A DNA stretch of 17,311 nucleotides from NCBI GenBank assembly GCA_902775835.1, contig CACYNZ010000024.1:1-17311 (forward strand), given 5' to 3'. The notes beneath the pieces were generated by a model. The model searched no databases and was not told the origin of the DNA. It was given only the letters and a program-made list of their open reading frames with translations. Positions within the stretch are counted from its first letter, which is position 1; every line of letters begins with the position of its first letter. Position numbers and translations under genes: made by a program. Shown here piece by piece: positions 5,896 through 12,258 of this stretch. This DNA is from an uncultured Eubacteriales bacterium. Its GTDB lineage: Bacteria; Bacillota_A; Clostridia; Christensenellales; Aristaeellaceae.

Positions 5896-7467
5896 TCAGT
5901 TGCTGATGCTTTCTCCGGTCAGCGATTTCCAGAAAGCGCGGATGGTCTCCTGGTTCGCCACCCCGTAATTGGGATCATTCTTTTTGGCTTCCTCCATATC
6001 CCGAAGAAAATGCACGCACAGATGGCCATTGAAGTCATTTTCCTTTACCGACCCGGACATGTGCGGCATGTCATGGGTGGACGCCACGGTCCAGGTACCG
6101 CTGGGCAGGCGTACATAGACGGCCTTCTGATTCCAGGTTTTCACCCCGCCGAAGGCCTTGATCATCTGCTGCGTATCCGTACTGGTGGCAGGCTCCGCGT
6201 CCGCATGCCTGCCCAGGGAATACAGCTTCAGTGTCCAGCTGATGCCCGTCTTCGGGTCAACAACCAGAATAGTCTGTCCGGACCTCAATGTGGGCTTGAT
6301 ATCATTGAACCAGTGCAGAAGCCGGACCTGACCCACCGAAGGCGCATTCACGCTTGTCACTGGAGAGCCTGCCGAAGAACCTGATGTCTGCACGCTTTCA
6401 TTGCTTCCGCTTCCGGCCGCTGCGGCAGACGCGCTGTAGAGCCTGGTCAGGGTCTTTTTCCCGGCCGTCCCGTCCTGGGAAAGTCCGCTGCGCTTCTGGA
6501 ACTGTTTCACCGCGTTACGGGTCTCTGAGTCATAGGTGCCGGTAACGCTCACACTGTAGCCCAGTGCTTTCAGGCGCTTCTGCAGCTGGGTCACGGCACT
6601 GCCGGACGATCCGGATCTCAGGGTTGACGTACTCGCCGCCTGATTCAGCGCGCTCAATGTCTGATCCCCGGCCACGCCGTCCGTACTCAGTCCCATGGCG
6701 TTCTGGAAGGCACGGACTGCCGCCGTTGTCTGATCCCCGGTCACGCCGTCCACGCTGCCCGAATAATAGCCCAGGTTCTTCAGTTTCTGCTGCAGCTGGC
6801 GCACGGAGCTGTCCGTATTGTCCACCGTCACAGACACAGCCGCAGCAGCAGCCGTGGTGGATGCGTTCAGAGCGCTTTCCAGCTTTTTCAGCGTCGCCTT
6901 CCCGGCCACACCGTCGGCTTTCAGGCCCTGCGCCCTCTGGAAATTTTCCACAGCCTTCCGGGTATTCGAGCCGTACTTGCCGTCGCTTCCGCAGGCATAT
7001 CCCGCCTGACCCAGCGCCTTCTGAAGCTCCCGGACCCGGCTGCCGCTGTCGCCGTAGCGCACCGTTGCGTAGCTGGAAAACAATCCAGCCTGTGAGGACG
7101 CCGTGGTCTGGGCTGCCGTGGTCTGGGAACCTGTCTGCGAACCTGTCTGGGCACTGCCCGAGGAAGAGCCGCTCTTCCCGGCTGCCTGTTCATAGATCAG
7201 TGTCAGGGTGCCGGTACCGGCCATCCCGTCCACGCTCAGGTGATTCCGTCTCTGGAATTTCCGGACCGCGTTCTCCGTATAGGCTCCAAAATGTCCGTCC
7301 ACGGTCCCGATACTGTATCCAAGGTCCTTCAGCGCCTGCTGCAGCTTCCGGACCTCCTCGCCCTCATCTCCATAACACAGACTGCCGTTGGCAGTTTTGG
7401 CCAGGCCCCGGCCCGCCGGAAGGAACAGAAACATCAGAACGCACAGAAGCAGAAAAAATCTCCGCAT
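5896..7467 (-). CDS. Secreted protein with four peptidoglycan-binding repeats and unassigned C-terminal domain
   Basis: 523 aa. A basic N-terminus and hydrophobic core (residues 1-23, ending GRGLA) form a signal peptide. Four PG_binding_1-type repeats follow at about 33-93, 138-198, 217-276 and 286-345, each with the pattern V..LQ..L..LGY, a DG, then AV..FQ...GL..DG.AG..TL. Ser/Thr/Gln/Ala linkers separate them. The C-terminal domain, about 378-523, contains TGISWTLKLYSLGRHADAEP (407-426), THDMPH (464-469) and NGHLCVHF (480-487) with several His and a Cys. I have seen this layout in clostridial wall-associated proteins but cannot name a catalysed reaction; it is not a standard YkuD L,D-transpeptidase signature. 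The start at 7467 is chosen for the AGGAG 8 nt upstream and the signal peptide. It has its own promoter and terminator, so is monocistronic. Confidence 0.88.
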   Translation of the reverse strand: MRRFFLLLCVLMFLFLPAGRGLAKTANGSLCYGDEGEEVRKLQQALKDLGYSIGTVDGHFGAYTENAVRKFQRRNHLSVDGMAGTGTLTLIYEQAAGKSGSSSGSAQTGSQTGSQTTAAQTTASSQAGLFSSYATVRYGDSGSRVRELQKALGQAGYACGSDGKYGSNTRKAVENFQRAQGLKADGVAGKATLKKLESALNASTTAAAAAVSVTVDNTDSSVRQLQQKLKNLGYYSGSVDGVTGDQTTAAVRAFQNAMGLSTDGVAGDQTLSALNQAASTSTLRSGSSGSAVTQLQKRLKALGYSVSVTGTYDSETRNAVKQFQKRSGLSQDGTAGKKTLTRLYSASAAAAGSGSNESVQTSGSSAGSPVTSVNAPSVGQVRLLHWFNDIKPTLRSGQTILVVDPKTGISWTLKLYSLGRHADAEPATSTDTQQMIKAFGGVKTWNQKAVYVRLPSGTWTVASTHDMPHMSGSVKENDFNGHLCVHFLRDMEEAKKNDPNYGVANQETIRAFWKSLTGESISN

Positions 7468-7493
7468 TCCGTCCACTCCTCTCTTACCGGAAA

Positions 7494-7522
7494 AGTATAG
7501 GCGGAAAACGAAGATTTGTAAA
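7494..7522 (-). promoter_or_regulatory. Promoter of the peptidoglycan-binding protein gene
   Basis: Minus strand TTTACA (7517-7522), 17-nt spacer, TATACT (7494-7499): 5/6 matches in both hexamers. The start point near 7487 leaves a leader of about 20 nt holding the ribosome binding site for the ATG at 7467. Confidence 0.75.
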
Positions 7523-7540
7523 CAAATTGATTGTATTTTG

Positions 7541-8182
7541 TTACAGTTTGATAACATCTGTCAGTTCTGCCGGATCATGCAACAGAAACCTGGCGCCGTT
7601 TTCCCGGAGCTCCGGTTCATCCCGGAATCCCCACAGAACACCGCAGGCCTGCATGCCTGCCCGGACGGCACACTGCATGTCCACACCGCTGTCACCGGCA
7701 TACAGCATCTCTGCCGGCTCCACATCCAGCTTCTGTGCCAGCTGAAGCGCTCCCGCGGGATCCGGCTTGATGGGGATTCCACTGATCTGTCCCTGCACCG
7801 CGTCAAACAGGTCTCCGCCAAAGAAATGCCGGACGATATGCTGCGTATCCGGATCAGGCTTATTGGAAAACACGCACAGTTTCACGCCCTGCCGCTTCAG
7901 GTCCCGGAGCATGTTCTCAATCCCGGGATACGGCGCCGTCCTGTCCAGGGAATGGGCGGCATAGTTTGCCATATAGGTTTTCCGGACCTTTTCCTCCAGA
8001 TCCGTCCGCTCCCCGATGACGCGGCTGGTCAGCACATACACGCCGCTGCCCACGAAATACCGGTAGTCCTTTTCTGGATACTCCCGCAGACCATGCTCGC
8101 GCAGGGCCAGGTTCATGGCCCAGGCGATATCCGCCAGGGAATTGATCAGCGTTCCGTCCAGATCAAATAAAGCTGCTTTCAT
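7541..8182 (-). CDS. HAD-superfamily phosphatase, phosphoglycolate phosphatase-like
   Basis: 213 aa haloacid-dehalogenase hydrolase. Motif I is FDLDGT (nucleophile D7, acid/base D9), motif II lies in VFSNKP, motif III is the Lys of PIKPDP, and motif IV is AGDSGVD. A helical cap between motifs I and II gives subfamily IA, close to Gph/PGP-type enzymes that dephosphorylate 2-phosphoglycolate or other small phosphates; substrate cannot be assigned. The ATG at 8182 is preferred over one seven codons earlier because AGGAG sits about 7 nt before it and because that leads straight into the family N-terminus. It begins only 24 nt past the T-run of the rplT terminator, leaving no room for a separate promoter, so expression may depend on read-through. 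Confidence 0.9.
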   Translation of the reverse strand: MKAALFDLDGTLINSLADIAWAMNLALREHGLREYPEKDYRYFVGSGVYVLTSRVIGERTDLEEKVRKTYMANYAAHSLDRTAPYPGIENMLRDLKRQGVKLCVFSNKPDPDTQHIVRHFFGGDLFDAVQGQISGIPIKPDPAGALQLAQKLDVEPAEMLYAGDSGVDMQCAVRAGMQACGVLWGFRDEPELRENGARFLLHDPAELTDVIKL

Positions 8183-8205
8183 CACAATACTCCTGCTCCG
8201 CACAG

Positions 8206-8232
8206 AAAAACAGCTGTCATGATGACAGCTGT
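8206..8232 (-). terminator. Intrinsic terminator of the infC-rpmI-rplT operon
   Basis: On the minus strand ACAGCTGTCA and TGACAGCTGT pair (8223-8232 with 8210-8219) and five T follow (8206-8210). It is 7 nt beyond the rplT stop codon and upstream of the HAD phosphatase gene. Confidence 0.85.
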
Positions 8233-8238
8233 ATCAAA

Positions 8239-8589
8239 TCAGGCGTTCTTGGCCAGTTCCACCAGCTTGGCGAATCCGGCGGCATCATTCACAGCCAGGT
8301 CAGCCAGCATCTTGCGGTTCATTTCGATGTTCTGCTTCTTCAGGCCGTTGATGAACGTGGAATAGCTCATTCCGTTCATACGGGCTGCAGCATTGATACG
8401 GGTGATCCACAGACGGCGGAAGTCGCGCTTACGCAGTTTGCGTCCTTTATATGCATAGCGAAGGGACCGACGGACCTGTTCAGTCGCGGAACGGTACTGC
8501 TTGGATTTTGCTCCCCAGTAACCCTTAGCCAGCTTCATCACCTTACGGCGTTTTTTCTGAGCATTTACTGCTCTCTTAATACGTGCCAT
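8239..8589 (-). CDS. rplT: 50S ribosomal protein L20
   Basis: 116 aa, full length, very basic. Diagnostic segments include [20 protein letters not shown] at the N-terminus, [18 protein letters not shown], then [18 protein letters not shown] and [14 protein letters not shown]20 binds 23S rRNA early in large-subunit assembly and in many Bacillota also represses its own operon by binding the infC leader. It is the last gene of the infC-rpmI-rplT operon, 30 nt after rpmI, with a ribosome binding site (AGGAGG) before the ATG, and a terminator directly follows. Confidence 0.98.
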   Translation of the reverse strand: MARIKRAVNAQKKRRKVMKLAKGYWGAKSKQYRSATEQVRRSLRYAYKGRKLRKRDFRRLWITRINAAARMNGMSYSTFINGLKKQNIEMNRKMLADLAVNDAAGFAKLVELAKNA

Positions 8590-8619
8590 GAGATATTTCC
8601 TCCTTGCCAGCCAAAGGGC

Positions 8620-8820
8620 TTATTTGTAGGGCAACAGCTTATGGATAGTCTTTGCTTCTTCCTTGTTATCCACAACACCGTCATTGCGAAGGTGACGGGT
8701 GCGCTTGGTGGTCTTCAGACGAACCTGATGGTTCGCGTTCATCTGCTTATGCTTAACGATACCAGACTTGGTAAAAGAGAAGCGCTTGGCAGCACCACGA
8801 TGCGATTTCTGCTTAGGCAT
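8620..8820 (-). CDS. rpmI: 50S ribosomal protein L35
   Basis: 66 aa, the normal size. The start MPKQKSHRGAAKRFSFTKSG and the later HQVRLKTTKRTRHLRNDGVV are typical of L35. It is a small basic protein of the large ribosomal subunit near the exit tunnel. It sits in the conserved order infC-rpmI-rplT, 57 nt after infC and 30 nt before rplT, and has GGAGG upstream of its ATG. Confidence 0.98.
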   Translation of the reverse strand: MPKQKSHRGAAKRFSFTKSGIVKHKQMNANHQVRLKTTKRTRHLRNDGVVDNKEEAKTIHKLLPYK

Positions 8821-8877
8821 AGGGGTGGTCCTCCTTCCTTTCCAACCACTCGTGCACAGACACGAGCTGCTTACGGT

Positions 8878-9459
8878 TTATTCCTGCGCTTCTTTCGAAG
8901 CGTTCTTCTCCCGGGCAGCCTTTTTCTCCGCGAAGGAGGCCTTGGCAGCCTTGGGAGCCAGGATCATGATCATGTGCCGTCCATCCATGATCGGACGGCG
9001 TTCCACAACGCTGACATCCTTGCACCGCTCTGCAAAGTTCTGCATGACCTGGGTGCCGATCTCGCTGTGGGTAATCTGGCGGCCACGGAACCGGATGGAC
9101 ACCTTCACCTTGTCGCCATCTTCCAGGAAACGAATGGCCTGCTTTGCCTTGGTCAGGATATCGTTCTCCTCAATGGTGGCAGACAGCTGAACTTCCTTGA
9201 TGTCCACGACCCGCTGATTTTTCCGATTTTCGCGTTCCCGTCTTGACTGCTCATAACGGTACTTGTCATAGTCCAGCAGTTTGCAGACCGGCGGCTTGGC
9301 TGTAGGCTGGATCTTGGCCAGATCATAGCCGCGCTCTTCCGCCAGCTCCAGTGCCTTCTGCGTCAGCATGACACCCAGCTGCTCACCGTTCTCGTCAATC
9401 ACACGGACTTCTCTGTCGCGAATCTCCTCGTTGATCATCAGATCGAAAGCGATACCCAT
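8878..9459 (-). CDS. infC: Translation initiation factor IF-3
   Basis: 193 aa. The N-domain begins INEEIRDREVRVIDENGEQL, continues through PTAKPPVCKLLDYDKYRYEQ, and the C-domain has VSIRFRGRQITHSEIG and RPIMDGRHMIMILAP. IF-3 binds the 30S subunit, prevents subunit joining and checks the initiator tRNA and start codon. The tail after about residue 173 is Ala/Lys/Glu-rich, as often seen. The start is not settled: the ATG at 9459 lies only 3 nt after GGGAGG, while an in-frame ATC at 9453 has a 9-nt gap. Since infC in E. coli and Bacillus starts at a rare AUU, an AUC start is credible here. First gene of its operon, behind a leader terminator. Confidence 0.95.
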   Translation of the reverse strand: MGIAFDLMINEEIRDREVRVIDENGEQLGVMLTQKALELAEERGYDLAKIQPTAKPPVCKLLDYDKYRYEQSRRERENRKNQRVVDIKEVQLSATIEENDILTKAKQAIRFLEDGDKVKVSIRFRGRQITHSEIGTQVMQNFAERCKDVSVVERRPIMDGRHMIMILAPKAAKASFAEKKAAREKNASKEAQE

Positions 9460-9611
9460 GCACCTCCCAAATTCAAATCCGCAAAAAAATGCGGCGGGAC
9501 TCGACCCGCCGCATATATCATGCAACAACAGATTCCTTGATAAGAATCGTGCCATAAACCCGGCGGCGTGAGCCACACAAGGTGAGGGGCGGGCAAGCCA
9601 CTTCTTCAAAC
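9460..9611 (-). ncRNA. Regulatory 5' leader of infC-rpmI-rplT (L20-leader-like)
   Basis: About 150 nt from the predicted transcription start near 9611 to infC, containing the GC-rich terminator at 9483-9514. No coding frame is convincing within it. Position, length and terminator fit the L20 leader class, in which ribosomal protein L20 favours the terminated fold; the exact secondary structure would need a covariance search. Confidence 0.55.
9483..9514 (-). terminator. Leader terminator (attenuator) upstream of infC
   Basis: On the minus strand ATGCGGCGGG and CCCGCCGCAT (9505-9514 with 9489-9498) form a perfect 10-bp stem, loop of 6, followed by seven T (9483-9489). It lies between the operon promoter and the infC ribosome binding site, in a leader of about 150 nt. 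Such terminators before infC are the control element of L20-regulated leaders in Bacillota, so L20 feedback is the likely regulation here; the antiterminator and L20 site were not resolved by eye. Confidence 0.85.
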
Positions 9612-9617
9612 GGTGGA

Positions 9618-9646
9618 ATGTTATCACAGCCCGGAGGGCTTGTCAA
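9618..9646 (-). promoter_or_regulatory. Promoter of the infC-rpmI-rplT operon
   Basis: Minus strand TTGACA (9641-9646, perfect), 17-nt spacer, TAACAT (9618-9623, 4/6). The spacer holds a short inverted repeat AGCCC-TCC-GGGCT. Start near 9611. It lies just after the nadR stop codon. Confidence 0.75.
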
Positions 9647-9669
9647 GCACCCATTGGGCAGAAAATCCA

Positions 9670-10713
9670 TTATTTCTGATGCAGGTTCAGAAGACCGTCC
9701 ACAATCTCGAGGGACTGGGTCAGCCGCTGGGTATAGTCGCCGCCCACAATGCGGACCTTCTCCCCGAACCCGAACTCCTGGTACATGTCCAGAAGACGGT
9801 GATTCAGGCTTTCCCGGCGCGCCTGGTCCCCGTTGAGGCGCATGCCGTCGCTGACCCATTTCACGTCCGGGGTCAGGTAGATCAGCACATCATAGCGGTT
9901 GGCGTTGATGAAGGCCTCCACCATGTGATTGCGGTGATGCATGTACAGCTCGCTGTAATAATTGGTGACCACCGCGTCCGTGTCAAAGAAGCAGACCTTG
10001 TTGGCAGTACGCAGGGCTCGGTAGTCCTGTTCCGCCTGCAGATAGGCCATGCGGTTGAAGTCCTCATCCGTATAGATGGTCTCATCCCCGCCGAGGAACT
10101 GATTCGCGTAATACCGGCCCACTTCCTCGGACCAGGAGGTGTTGTAGAGCTTTGCCAGGCACTTGGTCAGCGTGGTCTTTCCGCAGGATTCCGTGCCCGC
10201 GATCAGCACTTTCTTGGCAAAGAAGGGACGCGCCGGACCGAGAATATAATGCCACTGGTTCAGAATATCCGTGCGGATTTCCGTGGCGGAAATCGGATAC
10301 CGGCTTCTGGAGGGATCGAACAGCTCAATGGCCGCCTCCGGGAAATAGCTGCGCAGCGGCTGGTCATACTCTTCGTCGCCCACAAAGAAGGCGTCAATGC
10401 CCTCGGGCACCACTTCGCGCATGCGATTTGCCCACGCAATCCAGCCGTACGGATACTCCGGGATGTCGGTTTCGTCCAGAACTCGCACTTCTATATGCGA
10501 CATATCCTGAACCTGCTGGGCAAGCCACTGCTTGCGCAGCTGATAGGTAATGACGGGCAGGCCCGCCTCACGGCAGATCTTTTCCGTCTGAATACGGTTG
10601 TCGGAAATGATAACCACCAGTTTTTCGCACTGAGTGGACGCGCGGATGATCTGATAGAGATGTCCGCGGTGCGGGGGGCAGAAACGTCCGAAATATACGC
10701 CAGTCTGATACAT
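9670..10713 (-). CDS. nadR: Bifunctional NMN adenylyltransferase / ribosylnicotinamide kinase (NadR type)
   Basis: 347 aa with two catalytic domains. The N-terminal nucleotidyltransferase has GRFCPPHRGHL with the HxGH motif (H15-H18) and the late motif ISATEIR (141-147), and would join NMN and ATP to NAD. The C-terminal P-loop kinase has GTESCGKT (173-180) and would phosphorylate nicotinamide riboside to NMN. Unlike the enterobacterial protein there is no N-terminal helix-turn-helix, so it is an enzyme, not a repressor. The start has GGGAG 7 nt upstream. It is the third gene after cinA and a caspase-like protease, spaced 24 nt; CinA-type proteins also act on NMN, which supports a pyridine-nucleotide salvage role. 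No terminator is seen before the infC promoter. Confidence 0.92.
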   Translation of the reverse strand: MYQTGVYFGRFCPPHRGHLYQIIRASTQCEKLVVIISDNRIQTEKICREAGLPVITYQLRKQWLAQQVQDMSHIEVRVLDETDIPEYPYGWIAWANRMREVVPEGIDAFFVGDEEYDQPLRSYFPEAAIELFDPSRSRYPISATEIRTDILNQWHYILGPARPFFAKKVLIAGTESCGKTTLTKCLAKLYNTSWSEEVGRYYANQFLGGDETIYTDEDFNRMAYLQAEQDYRALRTANKVCFFDTDAVVTNYYSELYMHHRNHMVEAFINANRYDVLIYLTPDVKWVSDGMRLNGDQARRESLNHRLLDMYQEFGFGEKVRIVGGDYTQRLTQSLEIVDGLLNLHQK

Positions 10714-10737
10714 GCCTGTGCTCCCGTCCTTTCAGGT

Positions 10738-12234
10738 TTACCACTGAACCGCAAAGGGTTCCGAATACGTCTGATACATCTGTCCATTGATATAGCCGCG
10801 GACCCGGAAGCGGTACGTGCCTTCCGCAGCCGGACTCCCGTCGGCAAAGCAGCCGTTCCAGGAAAGCGTGCTGGCCGTTTCCGGGGTCTGCTGCGGCCTC
10901 GAGATGCGCCGTGAGCAGATTCGGCCCTGCACATTTCCGTCCAGGTCCTCCAGGACCACGTCATACTCCATGGGGGATTCGTGAAAGATCACCATGCCGA
11001 TTTCCTGGCCTTCGCCAAGGCGGACATCCGCGTCCACCCGCAGGCGCATATGCGGGTCTCCCTGCGCGGGCGGCACACAGATCACCTTGGACGCCGCAAT
11101 GCTGAGCTGGTTTTCCCGGCTCACCACCATCTGAAACAGTACATATCCGCCCTCCGGACTGTCGGACGACAGCTGTATGCTGCGCTCCTTGAAGCCGGGC
11201 ATCAGATAGCCCGCGGCATCGCCAAAGGCGCCGTACATTTCACTGGTGTCATACATGATCCGGGCATTGGCAAAGTCCCAGTGTCCGCCCTGCTGCTCCA
11301 CAATCTGGTACGCCAGGCGGATGGTCTGGTACACGGTGAAGGAAAAGGAAATCTCCGGATGATCACCGGACAGAAGGCTTTCCTCAAACGCGATATTGCC
11401 CACGGGCACGGTGAGGTCCCTGCCGGGATCCGGCACATAGGTGAAAACCGGTTCGTCATCCTCTTCCGGATAGGTATAGACCGTGGACGCCCCGTGCATC
11501 TCCAGCATATACTGCTTGATCTCCGACAGGGTCACGCTGCCGTCACGGTTCCGGTCCGCCGCATGCCCGGTACTTTCCGAAAGCCCCAGGGCCATGGCGC
11601 TGGAAAAATATCCGCCTCCGGAAATCCGGACATCGCCCGCGTTCTGTCCGGACCAGAACCAGCTGTCCTCACAGGCGCCGGAAGAGCAGATGATCCTGTA
11701 GTCACCGCCCTCAAACAGATGACGGAACGAGGTGAGCTCGCCCTTCCCGATCATGGCCCCCGAATGGCAGGCGTCCACGATCAGGATTTTTCTGCCCGGC
11801 ACCGTTTCCAGGCAGTCAAACAGCTGCCGCGCCGTGATGCCGCCCTCTTCCCGGCCGTCGGAAAGAAGCAGCGTCATGCTTGCGTTCGGCTCCGCTTCCT
11901 CCCAAAGTCCATGGGTGCTGATATAGAAATAGGAAGTATCGCCTTCCTGGGCATCCTGAAAGGCTTCCAGGATCAGGCTTTTCAGTGCATCAGAGCCCGG
12001 GATTCCGTCCGGTGCGGATATTATCCTGGCCGGCTGCACGCTTCCCGCGCTCAGAACCGCCTCCATCTGTTCCACATTGTTCCGGGATGATGGTGCTGTG
12101 TCCTCCTGAGTCAGAAAATGATCACATCCCACCAGCAGCATTCTGCTGATTCCCTCGCCGAAGGCTCCGGCGGGCATAAGAAACATCCACAGACACAGCA
12201 GCCCCGTAAACAGGATCGGCCGCCATGGTTTCAT
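10738..12234 (-). CDS. Exported caspase-like (clan CD, C14-type) cysteine peptidase
   Basis: 498 aa. Residues 1-27 form a signal peptide (hydrophobic LFTGLLCLWMFLMPAGAFG). The caspase/metacaspase fold follows: MLLVGCDHF at 32-40, catalytic His108 in YISTHG, catalytic Cys156 in IVDACHSG, then ICSSGACEDSWF (181-193). Residues 227-238 match an EF-hand/dockerin-like calcium loop (D227, N229, D231, S233, E238). The C-terminal half has no motif I can name except a last ~60 residues like the FlgD-type Ig fold (FADGSPAAEGTYRFRVRGY). No sortase motif or membrane anchor is seen, so it is probably released or wall-associated. GGAGGTG precedes the ATG. It lies 24 nt after cinA and 24 nt before nadR, an unusual place. 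Substrates are unknown; basic or Lys/Arg specificity is usual in bacterial relatives. Confidence 0.88.
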   Translation of the reverse strand: MKPWRPILFTGLLCLWMFLMPAGAFGEGISRMLLVGCDHFLTQEDTAPSSRNNVEQMEAVLSAGSVQPARIISAPDGIPGSDALKSLILEAFQDAQEGDTSYFYISTHGLWEEAEPNASMTLLLSDGREEGGITARQLFDCLETVPGRKILIVDACHSGAMIGKGELTSFRHLFEGGDYRIICSSGACEDSWFWSGQNAGDVRISGGGYFSSAMALGLSESTGHAADRNRDGSVTLSEIKQYMLEMHGASTVYTYPEEDDEPVFTYVPDPGRDLTVPVGNIAFEESLLSGDHPEISFSFTVYQTIRLAYQIVEQQGGHWDFANARIMYDTSEMYGAFGDAAGYLMPGFKERSIQLSSDSPEGGYVLFQMVVSRENQLSIAASKVICVPPAQGDPHMRLRVDADVRLGEGQEIGMVIFHESPMEYDVVLEDLDGNVQGRICSRRISRPQQTPETASTLSWNGCFADGSPAAEGTYRFRVRGYINGQMYQTYSEPFAVQW

Positions 12235-12258
12235 AGCCCACCTCCGTTCTCATCCTTT

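Noticed and set aside
5526..5906. 126-codon plus-strand frame opposite the second double-glycine peptide gene.
   Set aside because: No ribosome binding site, runs through a terminator hairpin, and the minus-strand peptide gene has a better start and leader pattern.
6660..6751. Two near-identical 23-nt stretches about 69 nt apart, looking like a short direct repeat or CRISPR unit.
   Set aside because: They encode the same DG.AGDQT / DG.TGDQT motif in the third peptidoglycan-binding repeat; only two copies, no array.
6560..7745. Long plus-strand Pro/Arg/Ser-rich frame opposite the peptidoglycan-binding gene.
   Set aside because: Low-complexity composition typical of an antisense frame across repeated coding sequence.
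9613..10914. Long plus-strand open frame (433 codons) opposite nadR.
   Set aside because: Mirror of nadR codon use; no domain and no ribosome binding site of note, while the minus-strand frame has clear NadR motifs.
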